From assembly GCF_029227915.1 (NCBI RefSeq), contig NC_079875.1, forward strand, positions 19,211,001 to 19,275,000: DNA of 64,000 nucleotides, read 5' to 3'. Below the pieces are notes generated by a model, which saw only the letters and a list, made by a program, of their open reading frames with translations, was not told where the DNA came from and did no database searches. The DNA is from Hydractinia symbiolongicarpus. Lineage: Eukaryota > Cnidaria > Hydrozoa > Anthoathecata > Hydractiniidae. The position numbers and the translations under genes were made by a program. Of this stretch, positions 10,938-22,664 are shown in pieces (within the stretch, counting starts at the first letter, position 1; each line of letters starts with the position of its first letter).

Positions 10938-12422
10938 TTTTTATTATTGGTTGTTAATGCACCAATTTTCCGTAGCGATAATAAGAAAGAATATATTGCC
11001 TTTGTGGATAACATAGTTAAATGTCAGCTTCCTAATAAAGACAACACCCAGATCTCTACAAACTAGTTTCGACATATCAAACACATTCTCGTAAATATAA
11101 AAAAAAGAATTTTCGATACTCTTTCGAGAAATTTTTTACAGACCATACAATTATCGCTAACATCTCTAAGGAGATAGGGAAACACAGTTGAATTAAAGGA
11201 AGACTATACTAGAAAATGTAAAAACTTACATAGATTCAAATTTGAATCCAAGATTAAAACTAGATTTTGCATCCAAATGAACTTAGTTTTACCCAACCAG
11301 GTACAATTGAAGAAATTCTTCAAAGTTTAGCCATTACAAAAAACGCACTGAGCATATCTCCTGATTGAGGATTTTAAATTTACTTTCGAAGGCTTCCAGA
11401 TTCTTGTTTTATTAAAACTTATTTTACTGAAGGTTTGATGACATGGGAAGCTAACATAGACATTCAACGCGTTCTTGATTATTATAAAGCAGTTTCTTAC
11501 ATGTGTGCTTATTTGTCTAAAGCTGAAGACGAATCTTCAGAAGCGATGAAAAAAGCGGCATCACAAGCATTAGAAACTGGCGATCCGTTATCTGTACAAA
11601 TGAAATCAATTGAGAATGCGTATCGAAATCATCTCGAAATGTCAGTTCAAGAAGCACTTGCTATTATAATGCCAGAAATATGGTTACGAAACATTTCCTG
11701 TTGTAGTTTTTGCAAGCAGTAACATTCCTGAGAAGAGATATAGGGTATGTCGTAACAAAAAAAGAAATTTTAAGTTTACCACATTAAAAGATACTGGCGT
11801 AATTAGTGAAAATTCTATTATAGTAACTTTGCTTAATACAAGATCCTACAACAAACATAAAAATGATATTAAGTCCGACCGCGTTCTCATGGAAAGTGAT
11901 TTATTATGCCTGACAGAAACCCAGATGCCATTTAACTCACACTACGACACATAACTAGACTACTTTACTTTATTTCCAAACAACAATGTGGATAGGTTTT
12001 CTAGTCTTTTAGTTGGTCATAATGAAACTATAGAATTGATTGATATTGTGAAGATTCCAGGTGCAATATTTTTTAAAATAACGAAGAAAACCTTTCAAAA
12101 GAATGCTGTTAGTTTTTTACTTCTACATCGTAAAAATTCTCCTAATCTAAATGAGTCATTATACCTTATTCAAGATATTTTGGCAATACTCGTAGATTTT
12201 AATGTAAATGTATTCAGTGACGGAAACTATTTCCTTGATTTTCTCACTGAATATAAACAAGTTGTAACCTCTCCAAATTATATATCCGGTTCACTTATTG
12301 ACCACACATATGTCCATGAGAATGTCCTCAACACCTTTGAAGTCGATACACTCGTCAAAAATGTATATTTCAGTGATCATGACACAGTCAGGCTTAAACT
12401 TTCTCCACTACAATGCTTATGA
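10938..12422 (+). mobile_element. Helitron-like element fragment, copy B
   Basis: Second copy of 1570-3054: NAPIFRSDNK block near 10943, pre-helicase block at 11435-11706, endonuclease-domain remnant to 12422. The same deletions and stops are present, so the Helitron was already broken before the 9.4-kb unit was duplicated. The remaining 12423-13045 is the same AT-rich non-coding tail as 3055-3677. Confidence 0.8.
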
Positions 12423-13045
12423 AATCTTCTAAAAGGGCTACTTCAAATCAATTTCGTCCTCAGAACGAAAGATATTTACGCTGGGATGACTTTATTGTTC
12501 TCTTAGAATAGTCTCGCACTATATACTTATTATCTATGCTGATGGCGAAAATTTTTAAGCCATCGAGCTTCTTGTTTCTTAATAATTCATGTTTTTTATG
12601 AAAAAAAATTATGGAACAAATTTATCAACAAGTTCTTGTTTTTCAAGAAAACAATAACTTTGCCAGCGATGTAGTAACTAATCAGGAAAAAAATGCTTTT
12701 TACACGCTATTTCAACCAATCAAAGAAAAATATATCAGATTTTGCACTGTGGAATTGTAGACTAAGTAAAAATTGCACTTGTTTCTCGATTGAAATAAAA
12801 ATATATATATCGTGTAGATTAGCCAATAAGGCGGGAGAAAAACTCCATATGATTATAGTGATATATGATAAAAGTGTATAGCAAACTCAAATATCAAGTG
12901 TTTTAAAAAAACATTTCTCTGTTTTTTACTTTCAAAATTTAACAGGTAAATTTATTTCTAAGTTTCTTCATTCTTCTCCCTTTTCTTCGTTTTCTATGGT
13001 CAGTTTGTGCAAAGTGTACAAAGTGTGTAATAGCCAATGCAGGGT

Positions 13046-14345
13046 TATCAAGCAAAAGAATGACAGCCTAAGAACAAGATGGGCTATTTATCATCAACGT
13101 GGGGCATGAGAAAGATACAAAACAGAAATTTAGTATCTGCGCCGGAGGTCAAATTTTCTGGTTACTGTATCTGCCACAGTTGCCTCCAGCTCAGATTTAC
13201 TTCCATTTGAGTAAAGGCGACTGGTGCACAGAGTAAACACGGTCAACGAATAAAAGACACGGTCACATGAAGAACATCTCTGTTGTCCAGCATACTCTAT
13301 AATTCGTGTCCATTGATGATGAGAATAACTTTTTTATTTCATGTTTTAAAAAGAAAAGCCTTTTAATTTATATGGGACAGTATACTTGATTTGTGCATGG
13401 TGATTGTCCAACATAACATTATTAAAAGCAGTTGTTTTCTATTAGGAGACAAACCATCCGAAATACATGTGAAAGCGGCCAATGACAGCAGTGGTTGTTT
13501 GTATCAATACTTGTTCGTGTATGGAACAAGTTTGGGCAGGTGGAAACATTTCAAAAGCCGCTTATAAAGAAGTTATTTAGGTTGGGAGAGGGAGAAAGGA
13601 AGGAATTTTTAATAAATATTTTAGTAGGAGAACTTTTTATTACATGACTTCAAATTTTGTATAGTCTGCAATCACGCTTCCACGTCTTCACTTCTGTTTC
13701 CTGATACTACGAGCCTGGTGCGAAGGATAGTTTTAAGGATGACCCAACACTAAATTCCTAAACTTTTTTTACATTTTTAAAGAAAAAGAATGACTACGTG
13801 CATTTTATAGAAATGCAACAGGAAATAAAAAATAAATATAACAAAAAAAATAATAATAATAATAATAATAAAATTAAAAATACAATTACAAAGAAATACA
13901 TGAATTCCTATTAATGCATTAAAACACTAGTAAAAACGCTGTCCTAACAAAAAACAACAGTCGACTAAAGGTTTCCTATTACAGAGGCGTATCCACAAGT
14001 TTTCCTGTTAAGGTGGAGATCATAAAACCTTTTTATGTACTTAAGTAACCGCCCCACTATGGTTGGCTACGGGCCGAAAGTTTTGAAATTTCAGTTTTCT
14101 AGAACGACTAAACTACACACATCAAATTTTAGGACTACCATATCAAAACAAAGGAAAATATAACGATATATTGCGTATGAAGCATCAATGTTTAGGATAT
14201 TGATATTTCCTATTGAGGGAGATGGGCAGGAGGGGCGGGAAGGGCGATCGCCCCTTTTTTCACTCTCCCTCTTGTCTTATAATTGTCGAGTACCTCTGTT
14301 TTTCATATATTAAGGCTCATGTTAATTTTCCATCTTTAAAATGAT
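13046..14345. other. Unique non-repeat DNA right of the duplicated unit
   Basis: No gene assigned. An open frame from about 13069 to the TAA at 13236 on the + strand reads like protein (LFIINVGHEKDTKQKF, then GDWCTE) and follows a possible AG acceptor. It may be a terminal exon cut off by the rearrangement; this is weak. An AAT-type microsatellite lies near 13848-13870. The rest is AT-rich without visible structure. Confidence 0.35.
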
Positions 14346-15605
14346 TTACATCTTATTTAAACTATTTTCGCCTTGTTTTACCTTGGACTTGGACGTATTG
14401 TTTAGGGTATCCCTTTTACAGGATTCGTCAATATCGCATGTCTCTGTTGACGGTGCTGTGGTACTTGTGAACGAACATTTAACGTTACATTTTGGAGTAC
14501 TACAAACTTTCTCATCTCTCTTCCAGCTTCCGAGTTTCTCGTCAAATTGCCAAACTCGCGAACAATCGCGGTCAATTGCAAAAACATAGCGAGCGCCTGG
14601 ATTGATCTTACCAGCACACGAATCGAGATTTATATAATAATGAAACGTACCTAAAATGAAAAGTAATGACTTAACAGGATGAACTGAATGACATTATCCT
14701 ACCTAAAGAGGCAAATCTTTCGCCGCCTTCTTGTCTGTGAATAAGTGGTAGAGAGAGCTCTGGGTATGAGGCTGTCTAAAGTGGGAATTTCCGCAATAAC
14801 AAGCTTACAGATTACGGAAAGAAATCTTTATTTTACGCGAAGCATTGCTCTTTTTGCTTACATAAGCCAATCGGTTTGTGTTAGTGCCTATAAGATGAGA
14901 CATAATTTTTTACTCAAAATGTTTTAACTTAGCAAAAACATTCAAAGTCCTATTCGTAGATGCATGTCTCATCGTGTCTCTTCCAAGCCTTCTTGATTTT
15001 TACGTATGCAGAAACTAATTGTCCCAAAATTAAGCTGCTTTTTGCACCCATCGGAAAAAGATGCTTTTAAAAAGGCAATTTACATAATATTAGCCCTACC
15101 AACCTTGTTCCCAGATCGTTGTAGCAAGTTAAAGGGACCTTCTTACCACCCTGTTGACGTCGATCACTTACCGTTCAAACATTGATGTTGTTGATGAAAA
15201 TGTTGCTGCTTTGGCGCGTTATGAAAACGACCAATCGCTCTTTTCCATACTTCCTCACATCCGCCGAATTCTACGCCTTTAAATTCATTGCCCTTAAAAA
15301 AATCAGGCATGCTTCAGTGAAAAAGCTGTGCATGTCTACCCTCATAAGCGATGTTTTTTTCTAACTCTTTGCAATCGTTAAATTTAGAGGTTAAAATTAG
15401 AAAAACACTTCCAAATTCCTTTTACAACATGTTTTAACATTTATTGTAACACTTTTTACCTGAAGCCAATACCAGTATTTTGATGTGCCAGTGGAGCCTT
15501 TTCTGCAAAGCCATAATTTGTATGCGCTGCCTGGTACGGTGATTTGATATAGTAAGATCGCTAGTAAAGTTATGAAAATCCCTAGTCCCGTGATGCAACA
15601 GCAGC
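14346..15605 (-). CDS. Host gene A: 3' exons of a type II membrane protein, cysteine-rich
   Basis: Three exons fit together by phase. Exon 15605-15460 has acceptor TTATCAG and donor CAG/GTAAAA. Exon 15292-15172 follows a T-rich tract and has donor ACG/GTAAGT. Terminal exon 14650-14346 has acceptor TTTTAG and stop TAA. The first carries a strongly hydrophobic segment after three cysteines (CCCITGLGIFITLLAILLY), then a Trp/Tyr-rich stretch. The following ectodomain holds about ten cysteines, including CSRVWQFDEKLGSWK and CSTPKCNVKC. Topology is probably type II: short inside N-terminus, cysteine-bonded outside. The 5' exon or exons, which must end in phase 1, were not found. I do not recognise the family. 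Confidence 0.65.
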
Positions 15606-16009
15606 CTGATAATGAACAAAAAGTGGTAAATGTCTTTTAACAAATATCAAACTTTTATTAGTTAAATTATTAAATCACACGTACGGAGTAGTGTGATATG
15701 TCGGTTTACCCTTTAATTGCGGGGGCGACGCAGTTTAGTTTTTTATCACACTGGATTCGAGTCATTGTTATTGCTCATGTCACTAGATCAAAAATTCTCT
15801 TCTATTTTGTCGTGTAAACGGAAAGCTGATGTTGTTGTGCCTTCCTGACATAAAGTTAAGAAAAAGATCTTTATCTTTAGCTGTTTTTATTAACATGGCC
15901 CTATTTTAATTTTTCTTTTCAGAAAAACAAACAAACAGGAAAACAAACAAACAGAAAAACAAACAAACAGGAAAACAAACAAACAAACCAATTTTTGTTA
16001 TGATGTGTA
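15606..16009. other. Probable intron or upstream region of host gene A
   Basis: AT-rich, no coding signal. It contains an AAACAAACAAACAGG-type simple repeat at about 15922-15990. Confidence 0.4.
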
Positions 16010-17117
16010 CAGATATAACTCGAACAGCCACGGGGGATCGAAAACCGTTCCAGTTATAGAGAGATTCGGGTAATAGAGAGTTGGGAGTTTTTCCAAGTTT
16101 TTGTATAAATTTTGTATAAATGGCCAATTAAGCGCGATTTTTCTCCCTTATATGGAATGGGGACAAAATCTTTCTTTGTACAGGATAAAATCTCGATCTT
16201 GTAGGCTAAGAACGGACTGAAAAAATAAACAAGACGTATGATATACGCAAACAACCTCGCGAATAAAGTTTACAAAAAGCTGTCTATCAAATTGCGATTT
16301 TTGTTACGAAGTTAGACACGACATATTTTACTATTCAGATACGCAATAATATTTGTTACACACTTATTTTTCAAAATTGGTTTGTGAGACCTTCCTGAAC
16401 GGAAAATTCCTCGAACTTTTAATTTTCGATGGGTCCGTCTTGGGTGAACCGACTGACAGGAAGAAGAAAGACCACAAACCCACAAACCCCAAAATTTGCG
16501 AAATTCATTAATTCAGTTAATTCTGCCTACATTCACTTTTAAAAAGTTTGGTGGAAACACCTTTATTTATTAGTTAGTTAAACAAGTGTTTTGAACACTT
16601 GTCTTATCTTTTTAAAAAAGAAAAAAGAAAAAAAAAGTAAAAATAGTTACCAAGATGAGATTCGAACACACGACGACTCCCGTGTTGGTGCTCAGAGAGG
16701 CAAAAATTTCCATTCTTGTAGGACACATTTGCGTTTTAATACAAGCTCACGAGCTTGTAAAAACACCAAAGAATCATGTTTGCGTTTTGTTCAAATGACA
16801 TTCAAATCATTTAAGACCCATCACACATGTAGATATGAAACATTCGAATCAGTTAAGACTCTATTTACGTTAACAGAGCCAAAACAATGCAAAAAAACTG
16901 CTTGTGTCATATAAAGTTCTAGATACATGTTGCGACATTCGAATTATAAATACCCGAACAGACCAAAAAACGTTAAGGAGAGATTCGAGTTATAGGGGTT
17001 CGAGTAATATATAGTTTTTTATGAGAGTTTATTAGAAAATTCCCACCGTGCCAGCGAAATCGTTCGAGTTAAGGAGAGATTCGAGTTATGGGGGTTTGAG
17101 TTATAGATAGTCAACTG
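16010..17117. mobile_element. pogo/Tigger-like non-autonomous transposon
   Basis: The right end read inward is CAGTTGACTATCTATAACTC, a form typical of pogo/Tigger ends. The left end is CAG followed by ATATAACTCGAAC, apparently missing about nine bases. Both are flanked by TA, the expected target site. Internal copies of the phrase GAGAGATTCGAGTTATAG occur near 16055, 16977 and 17070. No transposase is visible. A tRNA-like box GTTCGAATC lies on the minus strand near 16662. Confidence 0.5.
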
Positions 17118-17973
17118 TATAAAGCTAGAGATATGTAGTTAAGAAACGTAGCTAAGAATTTATTTGTCGGATAACTTGTTGTGTTTTAACCGGATAATGT
17201 TGTATTAACATAAAGTTTCGAATTTTTTGAAGAATATAAAAGTTCATGTTTTTATTTGAATTTTTCACACGCGCTAGCACCTGTCCGAGATGATAAAGCA
17301 CGCAGAAGTTTGACGTCCCGACTAACCAAGAAAATATTTCCCGTATGAACAGCCCCTTGAAAATCTTATTCAAACTGCATGTTAGAGTTTGACTTTATTC
17401 TTCACTAGTTTTTTCTTTCTCCTTTGACACCATGTTCTAATTATTTTTATGAACAATTTGGTTTAACTTAAATTATTTAATTTTATTTATCTGCCCCTTA
17501 TACAGAATTTCATGGAATTGATGCAACTAAATACTGCTAATTACCCTTTCATTAATATCCAGATTGGTATCCTAGCGAAACATTTTTCTATTCTTGGCCG
17601 AAACACGTAGAATAAAATGTTTTTTCGATGCGTGATTTCAAACCAACCGCGGTTTCTTGTTTTCCTTTTTATGTATGGTGTAAACTAACGATGCATTAGA
17701 AACATTACACGTAGCAAGGAAATGTGCGGTTGATTATTGTGTCAAGAAACATGGATAATTTAAATTTTTACTAGTATTTTTTACTCACGTGTCCTGCTAT
17801 TTCTTTTGTTTCTTTCAAATTTGTTTGACATATCAACCTTTAGCCTGGATTCCAATCCGCTCAGTTTACTTTGCATCAAATTATGACTAGCACAATCAAC
17901 TATTGATACCAGTGCTTGTACGGAGTGCTCCTAAGGTTTGATGAAACATTTACAAACAAGTGAAAACAGCAAT
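17118..17973. other. Intergenic DNA, nothing recognised
   Basis: AT-rich sequence without coding or repeat structure that I can support. Confidence 0.4.
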
Positions 17974-18163
17974 GAACGAACGAACGAACGAACGAACGAA
18001 CGAACGAACGAACGAACGAACGAACGAACGAACGAACGAACGAACGAACGAACGAACGAACGAACGAACGAACGAACGAACGAACGAACGAACGAACGAA
18101 CGAACGAACGAACGAACGAACGAACGAACGAACGAACGAACGAACGAACGAACGAACGAACGA
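17974..18163. repeat. (GAAC)n microsatellite
   Basis: About 47 uninterrupted copies of a 4-base unit. Long open frames across it on both strands are artefacts of the period-12 reading. Confidence 0.98.
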
Positions 18164-19064
18164 CACTAACTTTATTATCCTCGCACTCTATTTTCTGAAA
18201 TGCATGCCCAATCAGTGCGTGTTGGTGCTCTTCTTGTTGCCTCTTTTCTATGTGATGTTGAGACACGGTTGCCCCTGGGAGATCAGGGGAAGCATAGAGT
18301 CCTTCCCCCTGGTAGACTGAACCAACAACTTTCACTTTCACTAATCCCAGCATGCATATCGTTGCAGTTCTACCTAAACACATAAATTATTGGAAAGAAT
18401 AACAGGCACTCTGGTGTCATTAAGCAAAAACCGTTCAGTTAAAATATTAACCAATCGGTTAAGGTAAAGCTTGCAAAACCGGAATATTTTCAGCATTATG
18501 TCACAACACAAGTCACCCACCTTCTTGCTTAAAGTTGCATTCTAAATACTGCGAGTTCGTCACCACGCCCATCAGAAAGACATCTTTTGCATTGTGTAAA
18601 GTTAACTTTTGTATAACAACGTGACCAAGACGGTCGACAGTAAAACCGATCACTTCCCCTGTGCAAATAAATAAAAAAAAACGACAAAAATAAACTCAAT
18701 TCATACGATCATTCACCTTCGCTTCCATTGCCCTCAGTCTTAGAAAAAGCCTTAACGCAAGGTTAAAGATTGACCCATTTTTTATGGAACATTTGTTTTG
18801 GGCCATTCTTGTCCCCAGGACGTCTTTCTGCGTGCTCGTCACATATCGAAAAGCGAAAAAGAAGCCCTGTGAACAAAAATAAATTTATACCTGGGAATAA
18901 GGTTATCCCTAAACAAATTTTATTTCAGAAGGATCCATTTTTCTTAGAGGCGGTTCTAGGAACGAGTTTGTTCAGCAAATATATATCGCAAAACCATAAG
19001 CTATAACAAGGTACTCTGTTGTAGGAGAGGCCCTGGGAACGATGTTAATCAGATCTATTTATGA
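18164..19064. other. Intergenic DNA downstream of host gene B
   Basis: No gene supported. A TTGTCCCCAGGACG phrase near 18810 and a CCCTGGGAACGATG phrase near 19030 belong to a dispersed short repeat seen elsewhere in the window. Confidence 0.4.
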
Positions 19065-22000
19065 TCAAAGCAAACCTTCGCCGAAGTCTTCATTGCTAAA
19101 TTGATCTTTCAACTTAAAATGGTAGGCGATGTCTCCATTGCCGGACTTTATGATCGTATTGGCGTATATTCTATCGAATTTTCCTTGTTTTGCCTCAATC
19201 ATATCCGTCACTAGCTTTTGTACATGTGGGAAGTTTTCTAAACAGTTAATATGAATATATAAAGTATAAACTATTTGTAAAGAAGCATTTTTTTTTAACC
19301 CGTAAGCTTTCAATTTCCACAAATATTTTACCTGTTAAGCTTGGGTCCCTAAAATACTTGTTGCTTCGTGGTAGCGTTCTGTCATTTACATCGTCTTGTG
19401 GTGACGAAGCGTGACGCTTAATGCCAGTTTGCTCCGCTTCTAAGAAAGAGCTTTTTTTAAATGACATGATAATACAGAACAAGAAGCCGCTCGACATTCA
19501 AACCGGAAGATATGGGCTATTGCATGAAAGCAAATAAAACATTTTTTAAAATGCAAAGAGAGACGGTTTTGAGAAACAAAAATTTTTCCACATCGAAACC
19601 TAATGCTTCAAGGTTTGTGCATGTTTCTGAATTTTATTTACCATGCACAGCTCTCCGAAAGGGTCTGTTTTTTGAAAACCCGCCACGTGTCTGTTAAATA
19701 ATAAGATAAATCAAATATTAGCATAATACGTGCTTTTAAATTATACGTAGTATTACGACCTTTAAAAAGTCGTGGTCACACCAGCTTAACTATAACTTGG
19801 ACGGTTAACAATAATAACCTTTTAGAATGTGCCTTAAAGGTTTCAAGATAAAAACACCAATCGCGAGAAAGTAGCCATAAACTAAGCATTGAGTCGCAAA
19901 GGGTTGATAAAGTCCAGAGTTTGCGGAGGAACGCAGGCTATTCCAGACTGGAATATCTCCAAGTAATAACAGCTAAACGTAATAGCAGCTACGATGCTCC
20001 ATTTTTTATATCACTGGACGGGGTTCTCGTCAAAACTTTTGTCACAAAAAACCTCGGTTTTTTATAAAAATGTTACTGTTTTGGAAAGCATTAAAGATTA
20101 CTGCAACTTTAAATTAATACATGGCGTGTGACGTCACATGAAACTTACTATTGCCGACAACAATGAATTTTTGGGTTCCAAACGATGATTTGGCTCCATT
20201 GTGAAAATAAACATGGATGAGCACTTCAAATTCGTTATATTTGGCGGTGGTTTTTGAAAGTTCGTAAACTTTCTTCCCCTCCACTGTATAAACACTGTCA
20301 AGATCAGAAATCACAACAATCTAGAAACGAAGAAATATTGTTAAGAATGAATTCTTCAATCAACTGTTGCATGAGAGATAACCTCGTTATCACGTTGTCA
20401 CGTGATTTTTAAGAGAAAGAGCGGAAGTTACAGAAATTCGGTCACACGTCAATAAACTTTCACTATTTAAGGTCTCTCCCACCCTCCGAAAAATAAAGAA
20501 GAAAGTTTATATTGCTACTGTACGTTACAATAACGTTAGGTTTACTTAGCGAGTGTGTAGAAATAGCGATATTGAGGTTTTGTAGAGTATTGTATCTCTC
20601 CCAGGGAATTTGACGTTGGTATCTTCGAGATAACGACGTGCCGGCGAGTATAATTGAGTTAGAGAATAAATATGCAAACAAATAATCAAGAACAAACAAA
20701 CAAACTCTATACCTCGTTCGTACCGGCTTCCTGTTGAAAAAATCTTGTCCGATCTTTGTCGAGAGTTGCATATCCAGTGAAAAGGTTAATATGATTGGGA
20801 ACAGAATTTGCTCGGTGTACTTGTAATTCAATACGCAAGATTTCTTTAATGGTCACTGGATTTGCAAACATGAGATTCAGTTTTATCTTAGCAGCAGTTA
20901 GATCTAGTCGTTGTTGATTTAGTTCACCCTTGCACCGCACCTAATATGGGAATAAAACGCCCTGACGGCGTAGATACTCGTGCGTAATGATCAAAGTAGT
21001 TAGCAATTGTTGCTTACGCTCAAAAGCTTTTAGCACAATACAAAAGTTAGAGTTCACGTGCATCAAAAATAAAAACATGATTAATCAACATTTTTTCTCG
21101 AATTTTACACATTAAGTCTTAAATAATAAGCATGATGGCAAGGCTTACCGCAGTTATTTTATTTTAGAATTATTTATGTCATGCAACAATGTTTTTCACA
21201 AAAAGGTAGTAATTTTCCTCAACAGAAGTGGGTTGTGAAAAGTACGCTGTTTTTCAATATTATTAAATTTTTCTAAAATATTTACAACTCATACTTTCAC
21301 CATTGAATAAATTTAATTTTGAGTCATTTTCTTGGTAAGTCGTGATGTAGTTTCCTTTTCAAAACAAAACTGGTCACCAGAACGTTTAACATCTGTATTC
21401 AATGAAGGACATGGAAACAAGAATTCAACAACAACCTCAAACTTAGACTTTTTTTGCTGATACTAAATATCGCCCCGACTGCCTAGTCTCATCATAGCAG
21501 AACGCTTTTAGAAAGTCGATACATTGCAAATAATTTAATTAAGTTTCCTTTTGTTGCTTTTATCTCCCTTATATTACGCACCTGTCTTTTTCCAATCTCC
21601 TTAGGAAAGTAAACATATTCCACAAAGAAATCGTTATCCGATGCCTCTTCGTTCGGGAGAGGAAGGTATTGATCTAATTCTAAATCGTAATCGTTGTTAG
21701 GCGATGTGTCTAAACGGAAAACAATTTGGTTGTTTAAAACAAACTCAACTAGGTCCTAGTAATTAGTTTCAAGGCTTCTTGTATTAAACTTTACAGCAGT
21801 GTACTTTGCAGAACAAAACGAAACAGAAAGAAATTAACCTATCCATTGAGCAAATTTATCGATTCAAAGTGATCGTTTAATATTACCCCGTAAAAAGATA
21901 TATATCAGTTTCATATTTACTATTGTCTAAACAGAGTTACAATAGAATAGATAGAAAACTGATAGAAATTGCCAAGTTTTTTAAATTTTCTTGGTTTTTG

Positions 22001-22664
22001 TGTCTTTCAAGCACAAACTTGTTCCCAAGGCTTTTTTATCATTGATATCAAAAAGCGAAAAAAGAGCCTGAAAAGTATGTTGTTTTCAACGCAAATTTTT
22101 ATTTGTTGTTGTGATTGGTTTTTATGTTTGGTTCACCACTATTTAAATCACGAAATTAAAATTGTAAGTGGCAGTGGTCAGTGCTCTCTTTTTGACTTTG
22201 GCATCGAGGTGCTAATGGTCAACAAAGACCTATTTTGTTATTTTATTGTTTAGTAAAAAAAAGTAAAAACTTTCGTTTCAGACGTATGCAGTTACAAATA
22301 ATTTACTAGACTGTTTTTTTTTCATACCAAATTTCAACTCGAAAGAGAAACTACAAATATTCAACGTTTGTATTGCTTTTTTTGATACATTTTGGTTCTT
22401 TGCATTGTCAAAACAATCTTAGTCACCAAATAAAATTTGTCAATTTTTGATTATAAGGTATTTCATGTACTCAGAAAATGCATGACAGTAAAACTTGAAA
22501 AACATAACTTTTAAAGCTATCTCCGAAAGTTTTTATATTTTATGTAATTAAAGAGTACTTCTACCTTTTTTCAAGAATGGTTTTAACAAAGCCGTAATTG
22601 GTGATCTTTTCTCCGCTTCATCATCCTCAATCAACAATCGTTGATAATCACTGTTTCTTCTCAT
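19065..22664 (-). CDS. Host gene B: complete six-exon gene, 302 residues, unknown family
   Basis: Exons, all joined by GT-AG sites in matching phase, are 22664-22565, 21709-21582, 20940-20713, 20320-20149, 19439-19332 and 19237-19065. They total 909 coding bases from ATG to TGA. The N-terminus is hydrophilic and acidic (YQRLLIEDDEAEKR, then DYDLELDQYLPLP), with no signal peptide or membrane segment. Residues about 85-195 alternate hydrophobic and polar residues like a beta-sandwich (FEVLIHVYFHNGAKSSFGTQKF is split here for length: FEVLIHVYFH and SSFGTQKFIVVGN). A basic Ser/Pro linker (IKRHASSPQDD) and an acidic tail ending EDFGEGLL follow. The fold would suit a cytoplasmic or nuclear binding domain, but I cannot name the family. 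Introns are 327-1000 bp and free of recognised elements. Confidence 0.75.

Larger units (their letters stand above)
9368..13045 (+). repeat. Copy B of the 3.7-kb direct repeat
   Basis: Matches 1-3677 with the few differences listed for copy A (offset 9367 before the C-run, 9368 after). It ends at 13045. In copy A the corresponding point leads into the polymerase; here it leads into unique sequence. Confidence 0.95.

Noticed and set aside
1-13045. LTR retrotransposon with 3.7-kb LTRs
   Set aside because: The direct repeats contain Bro and Helitron pieces, lack TG...CA ends and primer-binding sites, and the interior has Polinton genes rather than gag-pol.
14341-14589. Plus-strand gene at 14341
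   Set aside because: It is the antisense of the cysteine-rich terminal exon of host gene A, which has splice sites and phase support.
16640-16700. Functional tRNA gene on the minus strand
   Set aside because: The GTTCGAATC box is present, but the T stem does not pair and no acceptor stem can be drawn.
16591-16914. Protein gene with QDEIRTHDDSRV
   Set aside because: That phrase is the usual false translation of a tRNA-like B box on the other strand; no gene features otherwise.
17900-18383. Long open frames encoding (SFVR)n or (TNER)n
   Set aside because: They are readings of a GAAC microsatellite, open in several frames and on both strands.
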